The translations under genes were made by a program, and so were the position numbers. Shown here piece after piece: positions 27,547 through 35,427 of a stretch of 64,000 nucleotides of DNA (position 1 is the stretch's first letter; each line of letters opens with the position of its first letter). The DNA lies in the NCBI RefSeq assembly GCF_014202645.1, contig NZ_JACHHG010000008.1, forward strand, positions 1-64,000. Reading direction: 5' to 3'. The notes under the pieces were generated by a model. The model had not been told where the DNA came from, did no database searches, and was given only the letters and a program-made list of their open reading frames with translations. Source of the stretch: Deinobacterium chartae. Its GTDB lineage: Bacteria; Deinococcota; Deinococci; Deinococcales; Deinococcaceae.

Positions 27547-28107
27547 GTGATAATTCCGGCCGATCTCGAGGTCTGGAACGAACGCGTGCGGCTGATGGTC
27601 CGGCCCAAACGTTACGCGCACATCCTGCGGGTTGCGGTGCTGGCCCGGGACATCGCCCGCTCCCAGCACCTCGACGCCGAGCGTGCCTTTGCGGCCGGGC
27701 TGCTGCACGACATCGCCCGCGACCTGTCTTTTCCCGAGCTGCTGCGGCTTGCTCCGGCCGAGTGCGACATCGACCGGCACCATGCCCTGGCGGTGCACGG
27801 CCGTGCCGGTCGCGCCCTGCTGGAACGCTGGGGGTACGGCGACCTCACGGTCCTCGAGGCGGTGGAGGATCACACCACCGGGCCGCGCGGCAGCAACCCG
27901 GTTTCGGCAGCGGTCTACATTGCCGACGTGAGCGAACCGGGGCGTGGGGTGAACGAACACATCCGCGAACTGGCCTTCAAGAACCTGACAGCAGCCCTCG
28001 AGCTCGCGATCTGCTCGAAGGTGCACTACCTGCAGGGTCGCGGCATCGACGTGCATCCGCGCACCCTGGCCGTCTATCAATCCCTGGAGTGTTCCAAACA
28101 CCGATGA
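27547..28107 (+). CDS. yqeK: HD-domain phosphohydrolase YqeK
   Basis: This 186-residue HD-domain hydrolase of the YqeK family, shown elsewhere to cleave Ap4A symmetrically, starts at a GTG right after nadD. The metal-binding residues are in YAHILRVA (His), LLHDIARD (HD pair), and the downstream AVHGRAGR and VEDHTTG. The nadD-yqeK-LCP-rsfS order is conserved in many bacteria. Its stop overlaps the start of the LCP gene. Confidence 0.92.
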   Translation: MIIPADLEVWNERVRLMVRPKRYAHILRVAVLARDIARSQHLDAERAFAAGLLHDIARDLSFPELLRLAPAECDIDRHHALAVHGRAGRALLERWGYGDLTVLEAVEDHTTGPRGSNPVSAAVYIADVSEPGRGVNEHIRELAFKNLTAALELAICSKVHYLQGRGIDVHPRTLAVYQSLECSKHR

Positions 28108-29366
28108 CCGACCGCCCCCACCCCTCCTCGCAGGCCGAACGAGCGGCCGATCTCCGTGCCGCGCGCAGCAAGCGCGGTTGGCGCGCCTTGCAGCTGACCT
28201 GCATGGTGCTGTCGGTCAGCAGCCTGATGGGCTATCTGGCCATGACCACCCAGGTGGCCGAAGGAGCGCGCGCCCAACTGATCGTGGCTCCGGGCGAGGC
28301 TCCGTCTTTCAGCGTGCTGCTGGCGGGTCTGGACGTGGCCTACTGCTACTACCACACCCCCTGCAAGCCCGGAGACCCCCGCATTCAGAGCCTGTCGCGC
28401 ACCGACACGCTGATGCTGGCGATCTTCGACAAAACCCACGTCAAGATCTTGTCGATCCCGCGCGACACCTGGGTGGACGGCACCAACCGCAAGGTAAACG
28501 CCGGCTACCCGATCGGCGGACCCGAACAGATGGTCCACGACGTGGAGACCGTCACCGGGCAGCGCATCGACTACTACGCGGTGGTCAAACTGTCGTACGT
28601 GGAGGACATCATCGATGCGCTGGGCGGGCTGGATGTGAACGCCCCGGCTCCGGTGGACTTCGTGGACAACGCGGCCAAGTTGCGGCTGAAGCTCGACGCG
28701 GGACCGCACCACCTCAACGGCAAGGACGCGGTGGCCTTCTTGCGTATGCGCAAGGCCCCCGGCTGGGGCGATGACTACGGCCGCATGGACCGTCAGAAAG
28801 AAGCGGTGGCTCAGCTGCTCGACAAGCTGCGCAGCCCGCAGGGCCTGAGCGCACTGCCTTCGCTGATGGCCGCCTTCTCCCAGGGTGTGACCACCAACGC
28901 CGACCCGGGACTGCTGCAGCAGATGGTGCCGCACCTGGGCAGCTACCGCCTGCAGATGGCGACCCTACCGACCCACGACGGTCAGGGCTCGTACCTGATC
29001 GCCGACCGCAGCCGCCTGGCAGACGTGCTCGGCAAGGACATCCCCGAGAACACGGTCAGCCAGCCCACCGTTCCCGCGCGTATCCTGGACGCCAGCGGCC
29101 AGCCGGGCCTGGGCGAGGCGCTGGCGCGCTACCTGCGCCTGCGCGGCCTCGAGGTGGGTCAAATCGAGGTTCAGCCCAAGAGCCTCGAGCGCAGCCGGGT
29201 GGTGACCTTGAACGAGGTCACCAGCGCTCAGGCCTACGCCGACTTTCTGGGGCTGGCACGCCTGCAGGCCCTGCGTTTTCCGGTGTCGTACGGCGAGGTG
29301 GTCATCTACCTGGGGGCCGACGCGGCCGAACGCTTCGGGGGCCTGGCAGCCTTCGCGGGTCACTAA
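28104..29366 (+). CDS. LytR-CpsA-Psr (LCP) family protein
   Basis: LCP enzymes attach glycopolymers to the cell wall from lipid carriers. The ATG at 28104 overlaps the yqeK stop and gives 420 residues. It has a cytoplasmic N-terminus (about 1-28), one transmembrane helix (about 29-50), and the LCP domain with the conserved R-T-D-T (SLSRTDTLMLAIFD), SIPRDTWVD, KVNAGY and FLRMRKAPGWGDDYGRMDRQ segments. A C-terminal LytR_C domain begins near 330. The Arg and Asp residues that bind pyrophosphate are present. Confidence 0.94.
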   Translation: MTDRPHPSSQAERAADLRAARSKRGWRALQLTCMVLSVSSLMGYLAMTTQVAEGARAQLIVAPGEAPSFSVLLAGLDVAYCYYHTPCKPGDPRIQSLSRTDTLMLAIFDKTHVKILSIPRDTWVDGTNRKVNAGYPIGGPEQMVHDVETVTGQRIDYYAVVKLSYVEDIIDALGGLDVNAPAPVDFVDNAAKLRLKLDAGPHHLNGKDAVAFLRMRKAPGWGDDYGRMDRQKEAVAQLLDKLRSPQGLSALPSLMAAFSQGVTTNADPGLLQQMVPHLGSYRLQMATLPTHDGQGSYLIADRSRLADVLGKDIPENTVSQPTVPARILDASGQPGLGEALARYLRLRGLEVGQIEVQPKSLERSRVVTLNEVTSAQAYADFLGLARLQALRFPVSYGEVVIYLGADAAERFGGLAAFAGH

Positions 29367-29433
29367 GCGACTTTCAAGGGTCTTGGGGTAGCAGCCCGAA
29401 GACCGGTGCGCTACAACTTTTTCAAGGAGCCAA

Positions 29434-29769
29434 GTGGACATCAAACAGCAACTGCAGATCATCGTGGACGCCGCGCGCGAACGCCGTGCGGAAGACGTGA
29501 CCGTACTGGACCTCAGCGAGGTCTCCTCTACCCTGGATTACTTTGTGATCTGCACCGCCACCGCAGGACTGCAGATCAACGCGGTGCAGCAGAACATCCG
29601 CGAAAAGACCCGCGAGGCGGGCGTACAGGTCGTGAGCGTAGAAGGCCCCAGCCAGCGCTGGGTGCTGATGAACTACGGCACCATCGTCGTGCACATCATG
29701 ACGAAAGAGGCTCGTGAGTACTATGACCTCGAGGGGCTCTGGAACGACGCGCGCCAGCTGAGCCTGTAG
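29434..29769 (+). CDS. rsfS: Ribosomal silencing factor RsfS
   Basis: RsfS binds L14 and keeps 50S and 30S apart under starvation. The 111-residue protein starts at a GTG with AAGGAGC upstream. Conserved parts are VLDLSEVSSTLDYFVICTA and the C-terminal DYGTIVVHIM-like segment (here NYGTIVVHIM). Its last 74 bp overlap, on the opposite strand, the 3' end of the histidine kinase gene. Confidence 0.95.
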   Translation: MDIKQQLQIIVDAARERRAEDVTVLDLSEVSSTLDYFVICTATAGLQINAVQQNIREKTREAGVQVVSVEGPSQRWVLMNYGTIVVHIMTKEAREYYDLEGLWNDARQLSL

Positions 29770-30985
29770 GCAGCCATACCTCGAAGCGCGAGCCGCCTGC
29801 GGGGGGCTCGCGCAGCGTTATATACCCGCCGTGCGCTTTCACGAAACGCTGGGCGATGGCGAGGCCCAAGCCCAGCCCGCCCGCCTGCGTTTGCCGGCTG
29901 CCGCGAAAGAACGGCTCGAACAGCCGGGCGCGTTCTACCTCGGGAATGCCGGGGCCATCGTCTTCCACCGCGATCACGGCCATGCCGGGCCGCGCCTCGA
30001 GGCTGACGCGCACCGGGGTTTCCGGCGGCGCGTACTTCAGGGCATTATCGAGCAGGTTTGCAATCACCTGCTCGAGGCGGGCCGGGTCCACTTCGGCCAC
30101 GACCGGCGTGGCCGTAAGGGTCAGCTGCACCCGGGCGGCGCCGCGGGTGGCACGGGCGAGCAGTTCGCGCAGGTCTATTACGCGCGTTGCAAGGCGCGGC
30201 TCGGCGTAGACCTCCTGCAGGCGGTTGAGGTCGGACAGGTCGCGCAACTGCTCGGTTGCGCGGATCAGGCGCTCGAGCAGCAGGCGGCGCTGCTGCTCGC
30301 TGAGGCGTTCGTCCTCGAGCAGGTTGGCGGCCAAGATCAGCTGTTGCAGCGGGCGGCGCATCTCGTGCGAGGCCATGGCGTGGATTTCGCGCTGCAACTG
30401 TTCGGTGCGCGCACGGCCCTGCTGTTCGAAGCGCCACGCGGCCCAGGCACGCGTGAACAGGCCCAGCGACACGGTGATGGTGAGGCCGCCTGCCAGCACC
30501 AGCAGCAGGCGCAGACGCAGCAACTGCTGGGACAGCTCCATCCGCAGGGCGTGCAGATGATCGCGGGCCTGCACCGTCAGGTGGTTGGATTCCCGGAAGG
30601 CCTGGGTCAGCGGGCGGGGATCAAAACGGTCGCTGCCCTGCCTGAACAGCTGTTCGATCCGGTCGAGACGCGCGGGGCCGCGCGCCTCGACCTGCTGCAC
30701 CTGTCGGAACTCCTGGGCGCGGTTGTCCAGGCTGGAGCGGAGAATCTCGATGCGCTCGCGTGAGGCCGCGTCGGGTTGCCCGGGTGTGCGCGTGGCGGCC
30801 AGGGCCAGCTCGCCGAGGTGGTAGTTGAGCTGCTGGTAAGCGTGGTTGCTCCACGAGATCCGGCTGTCAAAGGTGGCCTGCAGCGATGAGTCAAAGGCCA
30901 GCAGGACCAGCCCGGCTGCCGTCAGGCCCGCCATCATGGCGCTGATCAGCGGCCAGAGGCTCGGGGCCAGCCTCCTGAAGTTCAC
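29696..30985 (-). CDS. Orphan sensor histidine kinase
   Basis: This protein is 429 residues from the GTG at 30985, which overlaps the stop of the upstream lipoprotein gene (GTGA). It has two transmembrane helices (about 10-30 and 155-180) around a helical extracytoplasmic region, then the H-box ASHEMRRPLQQL, the N-box NLLDNALKYAP, and the ATP-binding EDDGPGIP and AGGLGLGLAIAQ. There is no adjacent response regulator. Coupling to a molybdopterin-type lipoprotein suggests that protein senses a signal for the kinase. The C-terminus runs 74 bp into rsfS antisense. Confidence 0.9.
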   Translation of the reverse strand: MNFRRLAPSLWPLISAMMAGLTAAGLVLLAFDSSLQATFDSRISWSNHAYQQLNYHLGELALAATRTPGQPDAASRERIEILRSSLDNRAQEFRQVQQVEARGPARLDRIEQLFRQGSDRFDPRPLTQAFRESNHLTVQARDHLHALRMELSQQLLRLRLLLVLAGGLTITVSLGLFTRAWAAWRFEQQGRARTEQLQREIHAMASHEMRRPLQQLILAANLLEDERLSEQQRRLLLERLIRATEQLRDLSDLNRLQEVYAEPRLATRVIDLRELLARATRGAARVQLTLTATPVVAEVDPARLEQVIANLLDNALKYAPPETPVRVSLEARPGMAVIAVEDDGPGIPEVERARLFEPFFRGSRQTQAGGLGLGLAIAQRFVKAHGGYITLREPPAGGSRFEVWLPTGSAGARRSRAPRGHSTHEPLSS

Positions 30986-31515
30986 ACCGCCCTCAGGGCG
31001 CGGACGTACCACACCCACTGCGGTCCGTACTCGACGTCGAGAAAGCGGGCCGGATAGCTTCCGGTCGGGAAAACGATCATCAGCGGTCCCTTCTGCGCGA
31101 CGGTCATCGGGCGGCCGTCGCTGGCAAAAGCCAGCATCACCGGAAAGTCGCGGTAGTCCTGTGCGCGAATCACCGTGCGGTAGCCGTCCCGCGCGGTCAC
31201 CTCGAGGCCCTGGTCGGCTTCCAGCTCAAAAAAAGCCTCGAGGTCGCTGAGCAGCACTCCCCGGTAGAGATGAGCCTTGGGCAGCTGCGGGGAGTGCGCG
31301 CGGTACTCGACGACCCTCAGCGCCTCGAGCTGACGGAGCGTCAGGTTGTGGCTGCCGTTTCGTCCGCGTACGGTCAGCAGCACCGGCTCGGCAGGCAGGG
31401 CGGACGGCAGGCGGGACGCCGTAGGACGCACTTCGCGGTAAGCGGGCGTCTTGGGCGCACAGGCCGATAACACGGTGACCGTCAGGACGAGCGACAGAAG
31501 GAACAGGGGTCTCAT
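30982..31515 (-). CDS. Lipoprotein with molybdopterin-oxidoreductase-like domain
   Basis: This 177-residue protein begins with a lipoprotein signal (lipobox LSAC, Cys19). The mature part resembles the sulfite-oxidase-type molybdopterin-binding domain, with LTLRQLEALRVVEY, HLYRGVLLSDLEAFF and GPLMIVFPTG. The usual cofactor-ligating Cys is not evident, so it may be a non-catalytic sensor. It is translationally coupled to the kinase gene. The inverted repeat GCTGAT/ATCAGC (31536-31549) and -10 TATACT (31563-31568) lie upstream. Confidence 0.8.
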   Translation of the reverse strand: MRPLFLLSLVLTVTVLSACAPKTPAYREVRPTASRLPSALPAEPVLLTVRGRNGSHNLTLRQLEALRVVEYRAHSPQLPKAHLYRGVLLSDLEAFFELEADQGLEVTARDGYRTVIRAQDYRDFPVMLAFASDGRPMTVAQKGPLMIVFPTGSYPARFLDVEYGPQWVWYVRALRAV

Positions 31516-31535
31516 GGGGGACCTCGGAAATGAGG

Positions 31536-31568
31536 GCTGATTTATCAGCGGCTCACGACTCCAGTATA
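31536..31568 (-). promoter_or_regulatory. Promoter and inverted repeat before the lipoprotein-kinase pair
   Basis: On the minus strand the -10 TATACT (31563-31568) is followed by GCTGAT-TT-ATCAGC (31536-31549), in the leader. This could be an operator or a short hairpin. Confidence 0.45.
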
Positions 31569-31652
31569 CAGGATGCCCCTCGAACGCACCGTTAACGATC
31601 TGCCCGGCTGTTCAGTACACCGACGGTGTTTTTCGAGCAGAGCAGAAAATCT

Positions 31653-31679
31653 GTGCGCGTTGGCCTACAATTCGCGCAC
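31653..31679 (-). terminator. Probable terminator after the molybdopterin oxidoreductase
   Basis: The arms GTGCGCG (31653-31659) and CGCGCAC (31673-31679) pair. On the minus strand the stem is followed by AGATTTTCTG. Confidence 0.45.
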
Positions 31680-31707
31680 GGCAGCGGCTGCATAGCGGCT
31701 ACGGTGT

Positions 31708-33768
31708 TCATACAGTCTCGAAGCGTTGCGTGGGCGGTTCGGCACGCCCAAGCGAGGGCGTGACCCGCACTGCGGTGTTGTGAAAGGTGCTGCCGCCGCC
31801 CAAGTCGGTCAGGCGTTCCGAGGTGAGCGTGTTGATGCTGCGGCCATCCGGAGCGCTCAGCCCCCACCATGTGCCCTCGACCACCACGACGCCGGGCAGC
31901 ACGCCCTCGCTGAGACGAACCCGCCGCAGCACGCTGCCCTGCCTCGAGGTGAGCGTGGCGTAATCGCCGTCCCCGACCCCGGCCGCGGCGGCGTCTTGCG
32001 GGTGCAGCAGCGCGTGCGGTTCGCCGCCCTCGGCGCGGTTGAGGTTCTCGAGGTTGCCGTAGGTCGAGTTCAGAAAGTGGTGCGCGGGCGGTGTGAGCAG
32101 CCGCAACGGATACTCGGCGTCGGTTTGCTCGCTCGCCTCGAGGTGGCGGGGCGGCGGAGAGAGCCGGATGCGGCCCGAGGCGGTCGGAGCACCGTGCGCG
32201 TACGGCAGGAAAGGGGCAGGCAGGTTGAGCCGCACCGAGCCCTCGCGCCGGAGGCGCTCGGGCGTGATGCCGCGCAGGTGCGGGTGGTCCGTATCGAGCA
32301 GCTCCTCGAGCAGTTGTTCCATGCTCCAGTACAGCGTTTCCTCCTCGAGGCCCAGGCGGCGGCCCAGCTCGGCAAACACCCAGGAGTTCGGCCGCGCCTC
32401 GCCCAGCGGAGGCAGCGTGGCCGGGTTGTACGCGAGGTAGTGATGCCCGTAGGAGGTGTACACGTCGGCGTGCTCGAGGAAGGTGGTGGCGGGCAGCACG
32501 TAATCTGCCAGGCGGGCCGTCTCGGTCATGGCCTGCTCGAGGACCACCACCAGCAGATCGTCGCGCTGCAGGCCGCGAATCACCCGCGAGCTGTCGGGAG
32601 CCACCACCGCCGGGTTGCAGTTGTAGACGAACAGCGCGTGAATGCCACGCTCGGGCTCGAGCGCCGAGGCCAGCTCGTTCATGTTGACGTGCCCGGTCTG
32701 GGGGCGCACCAGGTGCTGGGCCCCCAGCCGCTTGCGGTTCAGCACGAATGCACCGCTGGTGGTCATGGTGGCCCCGCCGCCCCGGTGGCGCCACTGGCCG
32801 GTCACGGCCGGAAGCAGCGTCACCGCACGCAGGTTATTGCCGCCGTGCTCGTGCCGGGTCATGCCGTATCCCACCCGGATGTAACTCGGGGTGGTCTGGC
32901 CGTAGGCCAGCGCCAGTTCCTCGATCACCCCGGTCGGCACCCCGGTCACCTCGGCGGCCCGCTCGAGCGGCCACTCGAGCGCCGCCGCGCGCAGCGCCTC
33001 CCAGCCCTCGGTGGCGGCCTCGAGGTACTCGGCGTCGTGCAGGCCCCGCTCGAAGATCACCCGCAGCATGGCCAGCACCAGCGCCGCATCGGTGCCGGGC
33101 CGAATTTTTACGTGCTGATCCGCAAACAGGCTGGTCTTGCTCTGGTACGGATCGATGTGCACGATGCGGGCCCCGTTCTTGCGGGCCCGTTTCATCCACG
33201 GCGTCAGGTGGCTGTGGGTGGAGAGCGAGTTGATGCCCCACAGCAGGATCAGGCGGGCCTCGGGTACGTCCTCGGGGTCCACGCCGTAGCGCGGCGTGCC
33301 GTACGAGGCCGACCACGCCGCACCTCCGGCGGTCGCACAGATGGTCTCGTCGAGCTCGAGTGCCCCCAGCGCCCGGAAAAAGGCGTGTACGTGCGTGCCC
33401 TCGCGCAGGCCCATGGTCCCGGCGTAGTTGTAGCGCAGCACCGCTTGCGGACCGTGCTGCTCGAGGACCGCGCGCAGCCTGCCCGCGATCTCGTCAAGGG
33501 CCTGATCCCAGCTGATGCGCTCGAAGTCGTCTCCGACCCGCTTGAGCGGGTACAGCGGGCGCTCGGGGTGGTACTGGCGCAACGGGTAGTGCACGGTCTT
33601 GGCGCAGGCAAAACCCTGGGTGATGGGGTGGTTCGGATCGCCGGTCACCTTGACCGCCCGCTCGCCCCGGCGACCATCCGGAAGCTCGAGGCCATCCTCG
33701 AGGGTGATCTTCAGGCGGCAGGCATCGGGGCAATCCAGCGGGCAGGTGAGCAGGACGTCGCGCGGCAT
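31708..33768 (-). CDS. Molybdopterin oxidoreductase
   Basis: This 686-residue enzyme of the DMSO-reductase family has an N-terminal 4Fe-4S site, CPLDCPDAC (9-17) with a further Cys in GFACAK (about 54). It has the molybdopterin-binding domains (GINSLSTHSHLTPWMKRARKN, then KIRPGTDAALVLAML) and a C-terminal dinucleotide-binding domain (EYPLRLLTPPAHHFLNSTYGN). No twin-arginine signal is visible, so it is probably cytoplasmic. The substrate is unknown; relatives are labelled formate-dehydrogenase- or nitrate-reductase-like. It is divergent from the thiolase, and both starts have leaderless -10 boxes. Confidence 0.9.
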   Translation of the reverse strand: MPRDVLLTCPLDCPDACRLKITLEDGLELPDGRRGERAVKVTGDPNHPITQGFACAKTVHYPLRQYHPERPLYPLKRVGDDFERISWDQALDEIAGRLRAVLEQHGPQAVLRYNYAGTMGLREGTHVHAFFRALGALELDETICATAGGAAWSASYGTPRYGVDPEDVPEARLILLWGINSLSTHSHLTPWMKRARKNGARIVHIDPYQSKTSLFADQHVKIRPGTDAALVLAMLRVIFERGLHDAEYLEAATEGWEALRAAALEWPLERAAEVTGVPTGVIEELALAYGQTTPSYIRVGYGMTRHEHGGNNLRAVTLLPAVTGQWRHRGGGATMTTSGAFVLNRKRLGAQHLVRPQTGHVNMNELASALEPERGIHALFVYNCNPAVVAPDSSRVIRGLQRDDLLVVVLEQAMTETARLADYVLPATTFLEHADVYTSYGHHYLAYNPATLPPLGEARPNSWVFAELGRRLGLEEETLYWSMEQLLEELLDTDHPHLRGITPERLRREGSVRLNLPAPFLPYAHGAPTASGRIRLSPPPRHLEASEQTDAEYPLRLLTPPAHHFLNSTYGNLENLNRAEGGEPHALLHPQDAAAAGVGDGDYATLTSRQGSVLRRVRLSEGVLPGVVVVEGTWWGLSAPDGRSINTLTSERLTDLGGGSTFHNTAVRVTPSLGRAEPPTQRFETV

Positions 33769-33774
33769 GCAGGC

Positions 33775-33780
33775 ATTGTA
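33775..33780 (-). promoter_or_regulatory. -10 box, leaderless, for the molybdopterin oxidoreductase
   Basis: TACAAT on the minus strand lies exactly 6 bp before the ATG at 33768. Confidence 0.55.
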
Positions 33781-33880
33781 TCCCCGCAGTCCGTGCGACT
33801 TTGCGACGTTGCTCTCGCCTGTCTGGACCGTTCGCAGCCACGGGTGATCGCCGCATATAACGGTCGTTAGCCCATTCGGT

Positions 33881-33886
33881 TAAACT
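33881..33886 (+). promoter_or_regulatory. -10 box, leaderless, for the thiolase
   Basis: TAAACT lies exactly 6 bp before the ATG at 33893. Confidence 0.55.
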
Positions 33887-33892
33887 CGGTCC

Positions 33893-35056
33893 ATGTCAAA
33901 CGTCGTGATCGTCAGCGGTGCTCGCACGCCCATCGGCGCCATGGGCGGGGCCTTCAAGGACACCCCGGACTGGGAACTGGCCGCCACCGCCCTGCGTGCC
34001 GCCCTCGAGCGCGGCGGGGTGCAGGCCGAGGAGCTCGAGGAACTGGTGCTGGGCAGCGTGATCTCCACCGGCCGCTCGGCCTACGGCGCGCGCCGGGTCG
34101 CGCTGGCGGTCGGCATGCGCCAAGACGCCCCCTCGTACGCCGTCAACAAACTGTGTGGCTCGGGCATGCGCGCCGCGCACTCGGCGTGGCAGAGCCTGCG
34201 GCTGGGCGAGAACCGCCTGGTAGCAGCGGGCGGCACCGAGAACATGAGCCAAGCACCCTACCTGCTGCCGCAGGCCCGTTTCGGGCAGAAGCTGGGCCAC
34301 CAGGAGGTGCTCGACGCGCTGACCTATACCCTCACCTGTGGGGTGAGCGAACTTCCGATGGGCATCACCGCCGAGAACATCGCCGAACGCTACGGCATCA
34401 CCCGCGAGGAGCAGGACGCATACGCCGTGCTCTCGAACGCCCGCGCCGTGGCCGCCCGCGAGAACGGACGTTTTGCGCGCGAGATCGTGCCGGTCCAGAC
34501 CCGCAGGGGCCTCATCGAGCACGACGAGCGCCCGCAGCCCAGCACCCTCGAGGCCCTCGCCCGACTGCGGCCCACCTTCAAGCCGGACGGCACCGTGACC
34601 GCCGCCAACGCCAGCGGCATCAACGACGGCGCGGCCATGCTGCTGCTGGCCGACGAGGACTACGCCCGCAGCCGGGGCCTGCCCGTGCTGGCCCGGGTGC
34701 ACGGCTTCGCCTCGGTCGGGGTGGACCCGGCGGTCATGGGCCTCGGGCCCAGCCGCGCCATTCCCAAACTGCTCGAGGGGCGCGGGATGCAGCTTTCCGA
34801 CATCGACCTCGTGGAGGTCAACGAGGCCTTTGCCGCGCAGTACCTCGGCGTCGAGCGTGACCTGCGGCTCGACCGCGAACGCACCAACGTCAACGGCGGC
34901 GCGGTGGCCCTGGGGCACCCGGTCGGCATGAGCGGCGCCCGGGTGATGCTGACTTTGGCCCTCGAGTTGCAGGAGCGCGGTGGGCAGTGGGGGGTGGCCA
35001 GCTTGTGCATCGGTGGCGGGCAGGGTATTGCCTGCCTGCTCGAGAACCTGGGCTGA
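33893..35056 (+). CDS. Thiolase, acetyl-CoA C-acetyltransferase type
   Basis: This 387-residue thiolase has the acyl-enzyme Cys in NKLCGSGMRAAH (about 86), the VNEAFAAQ segment, GGAVALGHPVGMSGAR (His) and the second catalytic Cys in CIGGGQGIA. Length and motifs fit biosynthetic or degradative acetoacetyl-CoA thiolases. With scoAB (about 5 kb away) and 3-hydroxybutyrate dehydrogenase (53.5 kb) it could complete an acetoacetate/3-hydroxybutyrate pathway. A very stable hairpin follows. Confidence 0.93.
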   Translation: MSNVVIVSGARTPIGAMGGAFKDTPDWELAATALRAALERGGVQAEELEELVLGSVISTGRSAYGARRVALAVGMRQDAPSYAVNKLCGSGMRAAHSAWQSLRLGENRLVAAGGTENMSQAPYLLPQARFGQKLGHQEVLDALTYTLTCGVSELPMGITAENIAERYGITREEQDAYAVLSNARAVAARENGRFAREIVPVQTRRGLIEHDERPQPSTLEALARLRPTFKPDGTVTAANASGINDGAAMLLLADEDYARSRGLPVLARVHGFASVGVDPAVMGLGPSRAIPKLLEGRGMQLSDIDLVEVNEAFAAQYLGVERDLRLDRERTNVNGGAVALGHPVGMSGARVMLTLALELQERGGQWGVASLCIGGGQGIACLLENLG

Positions 35057-35060
35057 GCTC

Positions 35061-35095
35061 CGGGGCGGGAGCAAGGATTCCTTGCTCCCGCCCCG
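35061..35095. terminator. Strong bidirectional hairpin between convergent genes
   Basis: A perfect 17-bp inverted repeat (35061-35077 and 35079-35095) has arm start CGGGGCGGGAGC and a single central base. It lies between the thiolase and the small acidic protein gene on the opposite strand. There is no U-tract. Confidence 0.65.
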
Positions 35096-35105
35096 GGCCC
35101 GGCGC

Positions 35106-35333
35106 TTACGCCTTGTCGCGGCCGCCTTCGGCCGGTTCTTTGTCCGAGGTGTCCACACCGGGACCCTGGCCGCGCTCGTTCTCCGAGGGCTCACGGCTGG
35201 CCCCTTCGGACGGCGCCTCCTCGGCAGGGTCGTTGTGGCCGTACAGGTTGGCGCTGTCACCGGACTCCTGGCTCTGACGGTGATCCTCGAGGTCCGAATC
35301 CAGGTGGTTGACGGGTTTCTCGGGCTGGGTCAT
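35106..35333 (-). CDS. Small acidic, probably disordered protein
   Basis: This 75-residue hydrophilic protein starts at an ATG with an excellent AAGGAGG SD. It is rich in Glu, Asp, Gln, Ser and Gly, has no hydrophobic stretch and no recognised domain, and is probably intrinsically disordered. Similar small hydrophilic proteins are stress-induced in dry-tolerant bacteria, but no family assignment is possible here. It is convergent with the thiolase across a strong hairpin. Confidence 0.65.
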   Translation of the reverse strand: MTQPEKPVNHLDSDLEDHRQSQESGDSANLYGHNDPAEEAPSEGASREPSENERGQGPGVDTSDKEPAEGGRDKA

Positions 35334-35427
35334 GGCTGCCTCCTTGCAGCGCAGTATCTTCTCGCGGCCAGCAAGACAGGCCAGAAGAGCATGAAGGCCC
35401 GTTCACGCCCGCCGCCCCGGCAGCGCT

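Noticed and set aside
31726-33870. 714-codon plus-strand ORF opposite the molybdopterin oxidoreductase
   Set aside because: The minus-strand protein has complete family motifs and a promoter; the plus-strand frame is compositional noise.
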